Shown piece by piece: positions 7,374 to 11,789 of a stretch of 11,789 nt of DNA. Where the stretch lies: positions 1-11,789 of the forward strand of contig CATPBM010000318.1 of NCBI GenBank assembly GCA_955652625.1, written 5' to 3'. Made by a program: the position numbers and the translations under genes. Positions within the stretch are counted from its first letter, which is position 1; every line of letters starts with the position of its first letter. The notes under the pieces are model-generated. The model had not been told where the DNA came from, searched no databases, and was given only the letters and a program-made list of their open reading frames with translations. Source of the stretch: an uncultured Steroidobacteraceae bacterium (lineage in GTDB: Bacteria; Pseudomonadota; Gammaproteobacteria; Steroidobacterales; Steroidobacteraceae).

Positions 7374-7987
7374 TGCCGTGCTCCCGCGGCCGCACTGGCC
7401 TTCCTGATCTTGCCCTTGGCGGCCTTGGTGGCCGCGTTCTCGTCCGCGCCGCTGATCGACACCTGGTCGGCGGTGAGCGTGAAGCTCGAGCCGGGGCCGG
7501 TCTTGGAGGTCTGCACCACCTGCAGCTCGGGGTTGCGCAGCCACTGCGAGCCGTCGATGTTGCGCATGAAGGAGGAGACGCGGGTGCTCGATTGCGCCAC
7601 GCCGTCGAATTTCAGGCGCTTGTTGTCCTGCTTCACCGCCGTCAGGTACACCCCTTCCGGCAGCGTGCGCACGATCGCCTCGAACACGTGCACGATCTCC
7701 GGCCGCGAGCGCTGCAGCTTCTCGATGATTTCCATGCGCGCGATGTACTTCTGCTTGCTGCTCTCGAGGTTGTTGATCTCCTCGATCTGCTTGTCGAGAG
7801 TCTTGATCTCGGCGCGCAGCTCGTTGTTGCGATGCTGCTGCGACTCGATCATCGAGCCGTACATGAGGTAGGCGGCGAACGCCGTCACGCCGGCGGCCAG
7901 GCCAGCGACGCCGAGCGCCACCAGGAACGCGAGCTTGCGCTCCTTGCGTTGGCCGTCACGCCAGGGAAGCAGGTTTATGCGTGGCAT
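7370..7987 (-). CDS. pilN: Type IV pilus inner-membrane alignment protein PilN
   Basis: A bitopic protein of 205 residues that recruits PilM through its cytoplasmic N-terminus and pairs with PilO in the periplasm. The hallmark PilM-binding motif INLLPWR is at residues 4-10. Basic residues 13-18 precede a membrane helix (about 19-43), then a coiled coil (about 47-95) and a periplasmic domain (segments LPEGVYLTAVKQD and STRVSSFMRNIDGSQWL). The ATG at 7987 is preferred over a TTG nine bases upstream because it puts the INLLPWR motif at its usual distance from the N-terminus and lies 1 bp after the pilM stop. GGAG near the end of pilM can serve as its ribosome binding site. Confidence 0.95.
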   Translation of the reverse strand: MPRINLLPWRDGQRKERKLAFLVALGVAGLAAGVTAFAAYLMYGSMIESQQHRNNELRAEIKTLDKQIEEINNLESSKQKYIARMEIIEKLQRSRPEIVHVFEAIVRTLPEGVYLTAVKQDNKRLKFDGVAQSSTRVSSFMRNIDGSQWLRNPELQVVQTSKTGPGSSFTLTADQVSISGADENAATKAAKGKIRKASAAAGARQ

Positions 7988-7988
7988 G

Positions 7989-9053
7989 TCAGTCAAAACT
8001 CCGCAGTGCGAGGCCGCAGGCGGTCAGCAGCGCCGTGGCATCGCGTTGCACTGCCTGCGCCTTGGCGCGCGAGGACAACTTCATCTGGCCGAGCGGGTCG
8101 CCCTTTTCGGCGGAAATGCCCACGCGGCTGGAAATCACTTCCGCCACTCCCGGGATGTTGGCGCAGCCGCCGCACACCACGATCTTCTCGGGCTGCTCGC
8201 GGCCCGAGCCGGAGGCGAGATAGAACTGCAGCGAGCGGCTCACCTGCTGCGTCATGTCATCGATGAAGGGGTCGAGGACTTCCGACTGGTAGTTGCCGGG
8301 CAGCCCGCCTTCTTTCTTGGCGCGCCCCGCCTCTTCCATGGCCAGTCCATAGGTGCGCATGATCTCCTCCGTGAGCTGCTGCCCGCCGAAGGCGAAGTCG
8401 CGCGTGTACACCACTTTCAAATTGCGCAGCACGCTGAAGGTGGTGCTGCTCGCGCCGAAATCGACCACCGCGATGGTGCGATCGATGCCGCCGTCGGGCA
8501 TCTGATGCGTCATGAGCTTGCAGGCGTTCTCGAGCGCGAACGCCTCGACGTCCACGATCTTCGCGGTCAGTCCCGCGGCCTTCACCGCCGCCTGGCGCTG
8601 CTCGACGTTCTCGGTGCGCGTGGCGACCAGCAGCACGTCATTGGTGTCCGGATCCTTGTCGTTCGGCCCGAGCACCTCGAAGTCGTAGCTCACCTCGTCC
8701 ATCGGGAAGGGGATGTACTGGTCGGCCTGCATCTCCACCTGCGCCTCGAGATCGCCGCTGCGCAGCGCGCGCGGCATCTGGATGACCTTGGTGATCGCGG
8801 CATCGCCGGAGATCGCGACCGCCACTTCCCCGCTCTTGGCGCCGGCACGCTTGACCGCACGGCGGATCGCCTCGCCGACCGCCTCGGCATCCACGATCGC
8901 CTTCTCGTTGATGGCGTTCTGGGGCGTAGGCTCGGCCGCGTAGGCCTCCACGCGGTACTGCCCGCCGGCGGTCGCTAGCTCGATGAGCTTGACCGAGGAA
9001 GTCGTTATGTCAAGTCCCAGGAGGGGGCGGTATTTGCGCTGCAGAAGGAACAT
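7989..9053 (-). CDS. pilM: Type IV pilus cytoplasmic actin-like protein PilM
   Basis: A cytoplasmic FtsA/actin-fold ATP-binding protein of 354 residues, docked to the inner membrane by the PilN N-terminus. The N-terminal MFLLQRKYRPLLGLDITTSS carries the first phosphate loop (about 13-20). VVDFGASSTTFSVL is the second phosphate segment and KIVVCGGCANIPGV the adenosine segment. The SHS2/1C-like region lies between, with the segment EAQVEMQADQYIPFPMDEVSYDF. The length is typical. The ATG at 9053 has AAAGGA with about 8 nt spacing, the best ribosome binding site in the window. It is the first gene of pilMNOPQ. Upstream are a proximal promoter (9115-9143), a hairpin at 9065-9088 beside the ribosome binding site, and a distal c-di-GMP-I riboswitch, so expression is probably controlled in several ways. 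Confidence 0.96.
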   Translation of the reverse strand: MFLLQRKYRPLLGLDITTSSVKLIELATAGGQYRVEAYAAEPTPQNAINEKAIVDAEAVGEAIRRAVKRAGAKSGEVAVAISGDAAITKVIQMPRALRSGDLEAQVEMQADQYIPFPMDEVSYDFEVLGPNDKDPDTNDVLLVATRTENVEQRQAAVKAAGLTAKIVDVEAFALENACKLMTHQMPDGGIDRTIAVVDFGASSTTFSVLRNLKVVYTRDFAFGGQQLTEEIMRTYGLAMEEAGRAKKEGGLPGNYQSEVLDPFIDDMTQQVSRSLQFYLASGSGREQPEKIVVCGGCANIPGVAEVISSRVGISAEKGDPLGQMKLSSRAKAQAVQRDATALLTACGLALRSFD

Positions 9054-9064
9054 TTTTTATTTCC

Positions 9065-9088
9065 TTTTCAGGACATTACGCCTGAAAA
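9065..9088 (-). promoter_or_regulatory. Hairpin or operator beside the pilM ribosome binding site
   Basis: TTTTCAGG (9065-9072) and CCTGAAAA (9081-9088) form a perfect 8-bp inverted repeat with an 8-nt spacer. On the minus-strand transcript the last four A bases of the 3' arm run straight into the Shine-Dalgarno core GGA (9062-9064). It lies within the leader of both predicted pilM transcripts. It could be an RNA hairpin tuning ribosome access or a DNA operator for a dimeric regulator; the sequence does not decide between them. Confidence 0.5.
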
Positions 9089-9114
9089 TGACCGCCCTGT
9101 AAAAATCCGGGGAC

Positions 9115-9143
9115 ACTATATATCAGCGCAAAGTTAAATTGAA
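9115..9143 (-). promoter_or_regulatory. Putative proximal pilM promoter
   Basis: On the minus strand TTCAAT (9138-9143) is separated by 17 bp from TATAGT (9115-9120), within the AT-rich patch TGATATATAGT. Predicted transcription starts near 9108, giving a leader of about 55 nt before pilM that lacks the riboswitch. The -35 match is weak (three of six), the -10 match good (five of six). An overlapping TATATA with an upstream TG could act as an extended -10 instead. Confidence 0.45.
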
Positions 9144-9159
9144 CGTGAGCAGCCTCACG
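9144..9159. repeat. 6-bp stem-loop upstream of the proximal pilM promoter
   Basis: CGTGAG (9144-9149) and CTCACG (9154-9159) form a perfect inverted repeat with a 4-nt loop, ending exactly where the -35 hexamer of the proximal promoter begins. On the minus strand it is followed by TTCAATTTAACTTT, which is T-rich but interrupted. It could be a weak terminator for transcripts coming from the riboswitch promoter or a protein site; neither is certain. Confidence 0.35.
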
Positions 9160-9384
9160 GAACTGCACGCCGGCCGGCGCGCGAGCGCGAGGACTGCCGA
9201 GGGCGTCACGCGCGGCGGGGCCGGGGCCGGGGTTCAACGAATTCTGCTGCCTCTTGTCCAAGCGTCCTTTAGAGGGGACGAGGAAAACTTCGCGGCGCGG
9301 GCACTGTGCTTCAGGAGTGGTCGGTCCGAGTCGTCACCCCATCGGGGCGCGTGGCCCATCGGATCGGAGTGCGTTAACGTTCGA

Positions 9385-9476
9385 ACCGGCAACCCCGCTG
9401 TCGTAGGCACGTGTGTCCCGTAGACCGGAGGCTTTGCGTCCCCACCTTTCGGTGAGTTTGCCTAACAATCGGCGGC
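9385..9476 (-). ncRNA. Cyclic-di-GMP-I (GEMM-I) riboswitch aptamer
   Basis: Read on the minus strand, the segment follows the GEMM-I pattern closely. AGGCAAA (9463-9457) leads into a 6-bp stem CUCACC/GGUGGG (9456-9451 and 9446-9441) capped by a GAAA tetraloop (9450-9447), then the near-invariant GACGCAAAGCC (9440-9430). A second arm begins UCCGGUCUAC, returns CCUACGAC, and closes with AGCGGGGUU (9399-9391) and GCC. From my memory of the Vibrio Vc2 aptamer, the ligand-contacting positions map to G9462 (G20), A9435 (A47) and C9397 (C92), all retained. Keeping G20 favours c-di-GMP over cyclic AMP-GMP. The basal P1 helix is weak or unusual: AGCCG near 9477-9473 may pair with CGGUU at 9388-9384. 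It points toward pilM, about 330 nt away, and its 5' end abuts the divergent mrcA start codon. Exact ends are approximate. Confidence 0.85.
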
Positions 9477-9480
9477 TACT

Positions 9481-11789
9481 ATGCATAGCCCCCGCAGCGA
9501 GCGCAAGCAACGGAGTTGGTTTTTTGTGAAATGGAATTGGTTTCGAATCGGGGCGCTCGCCGCAGGCAGTGTGATGCTGGTCACACTTCTGGGCGCCTAC
9601 GCACTGGCGTGCGGCTACGTGTACCTCGTGCCCTCGCTTCCCTCGCTCGAATCGATGCGCAAGGTCGAACTGCAGGTGCCGCTGCGCGTGTACACGCGCA
9701 CCGGTGCGCTCATCGCGCAGATCGGCGAGCAGCGGCGCATCCCGGTCACGTACGACCAGATTCCGGAGCTGGTGAAGCACGCGTTTCTCGCCGCCGAGGA
9801 CGAGCGCTTCTTCGAGCATCACGGCATCGACTATCTCGGGGTGATGCGCGCGGTGTTCATCGACGTGCTGTCGGGAGAGAAGACCCAGGGCGCCAGCACC
9901 ATCGCCATGCAGGCCGCGCGCAACATGTTCCTCAATCTCGACAAGACCGCGCGCCGCAAGCTGCAGGAAACCTTCGTCACTTACCGCATGGAGCACGAGT
10001 TCACCAAGCAGGAGATCTTCGGCCTGTATCTGAACGTCATCTTCTTCGGGCAGCGCTCCTACGGCGTGGCGGCCGCGGCGGAAGCCTTCTTCGGCAAGCC
10101 GCTCGACAAGCTCGACGTCGCCGAGGCCGCCACCATCGCCGGCGTCCCCAAGGCGCCCTCGAAATACAACCCGATCGTCGATCCGGAGCTCGCCACGCAG
10201 CGCCGCGCCTACGTACTGCGGCGCATGCGCGAGCTCGGCTACATCGATTCCGCGACCGCCGCTGCCGCCAACAAGGAACCGATGCAGGCACGCGCACACG
10301 CGCCGCTCTACGACGTGGAGGCGCCGTACGTGGCGGAGATGGCGCGCCTCGAGCTGCGCCAGCGCTTCGGCCCCAGCGCCGAGAGCGCCGGCTACAAGGT
10401 CTACACCACGGTCGACGGACACCTGCAGGCCGCGGCCAACCGCGCGGTGCGCATCGGGCTCATCGAGTACGACCGCCGCCACGGCTGGCGCGGGCCGGCC
10501 GGGCACGTCGACCTGCCCGCGCACGGCGAGCCCGACTACGACGATCTGGTGGACGAGTACACCGCCATCGGCAACCTCTCGCCTGCGATCGTGGTAGCGG
10601 TCGCCGACAAGAGCGCGCGCGCTTACGTGAAGGGCCGGGGCGCGGTGCAGATCGAGTGGGACGGACTGTCCTGGGCGCACAAGGAGCTGCGCAACGAGAC
10701 GCTCGGGCCTGCGCCCAAGGACGCCTCGCAGGTGCTCACCAGGGGCGATGTGATCTACGTGATCGCAGACGATGCCGGGCATGCGCAGCTCGGGCAGATC
10801 CCCGGGGCGCAAAGCGCGCTGGTGGCGCTCGATCCGGACGACGGCAGCATCGTCGCCCTGGTCGGGGGCTTCGACTACTTCACCAACAAGTACAACCGCG
10901 TCACCCAGGCGCGGCGCCTGCCGGGCTCGGGCTTCAAGCCTTTCCTGTATTCGGCGGCGCTCGAGAATGGACTCACCCCGGCGAGCGTGCTGCTCGATGC
11001 GCCCATCGTGCTCGAGGGCAACGGCAACGAGGATTCCTGGCGGCCGGAGAACTCGACGCGCGAATTCGGCGGACCGACGCGCCTGCGCGAAGCGCTGGTG
11101 CGCTCGCGCAATCTGGTGTCGATCCGCGTGCTCAAGACGATCGGCATCCCCACGGCGATCGACTACATCAGCCGCTTCGGCTTCGATGCGCGCACCATGC
11201 CGCACGATCTGACCCTGGCGCTGGGGACGCTCGAGGCGACGCCGCTGGATGTCGCGGCCGGCTATGCGGTGTTCGCCAACGGCGGCTACCGCGTCGCGCC
11301 GTACTTCATCGACCGCATCGAGGACACCGCCGGCAAGGTGGTCTGGCGCGCCGCGCCGCGCATGGTGTGCACAACGTGCGACGAGGGCGAGGCGCCGCCG
11401 CCAGCCGCCGGTGCGGTGCGCGTCTCCGACCCCGTGCGCGCCCAGGGCCCGCCGGCGCAGGCCAGCGGCGATGCCACGCACGGCGAGCCTGCGCCGCTGC
11501 CCGACTCGCAGGCCGCGCCGCGCGCCATCAGCGCCCAGAACGCCTGGCTGATGACCGACATGATGGCGGACGTGATCAAGCGCGGCACCGGGCGGCGCGC
11601 CCTCGCGCTCGGGCGCAGCGACATCGCCGGCAAGACCGGCACGACGAACGAGGCGAAGGACACCTGGTTCAATGGCTTCACCAGGAACCTGGTGGCGACC
11701 GTGTGGGTGGGCTTCGATCAGGAGCGGCCGCTCGGGGAGAGCGAGGAGGGCGCGTGCACCGCGCTGCCGATCTGGGTGCAGTTCATGAA
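9481..11789 (+). CDS. mrcA: Penicillin-binding protein 1A, bifunctional, C-terminus outside window
   Basis: A class A PBP that polymerises lipid II into glycan strands and cross-links the peptides, anchored in the inner membrane. About 770 codons are visible and the frame is open at the right edge, so nearly the full usual length is present. A cytoplasmic N-terminus precedes a membrane helix (about 23-49). The GT51 transglycosylase follows, with catalytic E106 in AAEDERFFEHHGID and QGASTIAMQ at 136-144. Then comes an OB-like insert (about 310-450) and the transpeptidase with S483 in GSGFKP, SRN at 542-544 and KTG at 718-720. A Pro/Ala-rich linker (about 635-675) with a CxxC at 630-633 lies between SRN and KTG. 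The start is ATG 9481, with only a weak GGCGG 5 nt upstream; GTG at 9526, preceded by GGAG, is an alternative that keeps the membrane helix. It diverges from pilM, as is common in gammaproteobacteria. Confidence 0.95.
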   Translation, partial: MHSPRSERKQRSWFFVKWNWFRIGALAAGSVMLVTLLGAYALACGYVYLVPSLPSLESMRKVELQVPLRVYTRTGALIAQIGEQRRIPVTYDQIPELVKHAFLAAEDERFFEHHGIDYLGVMRAVFIDVLSGEKTQGASTIAMQAARNMFLNLDKTARRKLQETFVTYRMEHEFTKQEIFGLYLNVIFFGQRSYGVAAAAEAFFGKPLDKLDVAEAATIAGVPKAPSKYNPIVDPELATQRRAYVLRRMRELGYIDSATAAAANKEPMQARAHAPLYDVEAPYVAEMARLELRQRFGPSAESAGYKVYTTVDGHLQAAANRAVRIGLIEYDRRHGWRGPAGHVDLPAHGEPDYDDLVDEYTAIGNLSPAIVVAVADKSARAYVKGRGAVQIEWDGLSWAHKELRNETLGPAPKDASQVLTRGDVIYVIADDAGHAQLGQIPGAQSALVALDPDDGSIVALVGGFDYFTNKYNRVTQARRLPGSGFKPFLYSAALENGLTPASVLLDAPIVLEGNGNEDSWRPENSTREFGGPTRLREALVRSRNLVSIRVLKTIGIPTAIDYISRFGFDARTMPHDLTLALGTLEATPLDVAAGYAVFANGGYRVAPYFIDRIEDTAGKVVWRAAPRMVCTTCDEGEAPPPAAGAVRVSDPVRAQGPPAQASGDATHGEPAPLPDSQAAPRAISAQNAWLMTDMMADVIKRGTGRRALALGRSDIAGKTGTTNEAKDTWFNGFTRNLVATVWVGFDQERPLGESEEGACTALPIWVQFM
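9482..9510 (-). promoter_or_regulatory. Putative promoter for the riboswitch leader, inside mrcA codons 1-10
   Basis: On the minus strand TTGCTT (9505-9510), a 17-bp spacer and TATGCA (9482-9487) would start transcription near 9475, right at the 5' edge of the aptamer. A shifted pair, TTGCGC (9501-9506) and CATAGT (9478-9483), also has 17-bp spacing. Both are moderate matches, but a promoter is needed about here for the aptamer to be transcribed at its 5' end. Confidence 0.4.

Larger units (their letters stand above)
9054..9480. other. Divergent pilM-mrcA intergenic region with long riboswitch leader
   Basis: These 427 bp hold no convincing protein gene; the short frames at 9139-9423 (plus) and 9076-9261 (minus) look like random translation of GC-rich DNA. 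On the minus strand it contains, in transcription order, the riboswitch aptamer, alternative hairpins at 9337-9347 (CCCC-ATC-GGGG) and 9345-9357 (GGGC-GCGTG-GCCC) that share a G run, a G4-C2 triple repeat at 9217-9232 (C-rich on the transcript), a stem-loop, the proximal promoter and the pilM ribosome binding site. No clear mrcA promoter could be picked out on the plus strand, where the mrcA leader must be antisense to the aptamer. Confidence 0.6.

Noticed and set aside
9217..9232. Three GGGGCC-type runs as a G-quadruplex
   Set aside because: Only three adjacent G4 runs; the nearest further G run is too far away for a standard four-run quadruplex. Kept only as a C-rich pairing partner on the transcript.
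9379..9387. GGTTCGAAC on the minus strand, like a tRNA T-loop
   Set aside because: No acceptor, D or anticodon arm can be built around it; it lies at the 3' flank of the riboswitch aptamer.
9076..9423. Short frames in the intergenic region (61 aa minus, 94 aa plus)
   Set aside because: TTG starts, low-complexity Pro/Ala/Arg-rich translations, and overlap with promoter or aptamer; no family resemblance.
9054..9480. Sigma54 (-24/-12) promoter for pilM
   Set aside because: Looked for GG-N10-GC in a TGGC/TGC setting on the minus strand and found no convincing match.
9334..11481. Long minus-strand open frame (over 700 codons) opposite mrcA
   Set aside because: It is the antisense of a clear PBP1A gene in GC-rich DNA; its translation is Arg/Ala/Gly/His-rich without recognisable domains.
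1..11789. CRISPR array, insertion sequence, rRNA or prophage genes
   Set aside because: No regularly spaced repeats, transposase motifs, rRNA segments or phage genes were seen; the region is a conserved chromosomal block.

Overview
This window is a stretch of GC-rich chromosome from a proteobacterium, most likely a gammaproteobacterium. The order pilM-pilN-pilO-pilP-pilQ-aroK-aroB, with a divergent PBP1A gene (mrcA/ponA) beside pilM, is the classic arrangement in that class. The dGTPase-like gene after aroB and the DUF6502-type gene beyond it fit Steroidobacterales, Nevskiales or Xanthomonadales-like lineages, but that finer placement is inference.

Layout, left to right. Positions 1-784 (minus) hold a gene that runs off the left edge, a DUF6502-like predicted DNA-binding protein with more A+T-rich codons than its neighbours. 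Positions 785-1023 are a comparatively AT-rich intergenic region with a good sigma70-type promoter for that gene and several TGACA/TGTCA half-sites. Positions 1024-9053 (minus) are one tightly packed run, transcribed right to left: pilM, pilN, pilO, pilP, pilQ, aroK, aroB, dNTP triphosphohydrolase. Several junctions are 1-7 bp apart or overlap as ATGA. A GC-rich hairpin followed by TTTT lies between pilQ and aroK and probably separates the pilus genes from the housekeeping genes, at least partly. Positions 9054-9480 are a 427-bp divergent intergenic region. Positions 9481-11789 (plus) hold mrcA, which runs off the right edge.

The most interesting element is in the divergent region. On the minus strand, about 9385-9476, is what reads as a complete core of a cyclic-di-GMP-I (GEMM-I) riboswitch aptamer. 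It has a GAAA-capped hairpin, the highly conserved GACGCAAAGCC segment, a second arm and the closing AGCGGGGTT segment. It points toward pilM, and a plausible promoter for it lies inside the first codons of mrcA. The reading is that c-di-GMP directly controls transcription or translation of the type IV pilus alignment and secretin operon (pilMNOPQ) through a leader of about 420 nt. A second promoter close to pilM and a hairpin beside the pilM ribosome binding site suggest layered control.

Functionally, PilM (cytoplasmic), PilN and PilO (inner membrane), PilP (lipoprotein) and PilQ (outer-membrane secretin) form the trans-envelope alignment complex of the type IV pilus. AroK and AroB serve the shikimate pathway, the HD-domain enzyme acts on dNTPs, and PBP1A builds peptidoglycan.
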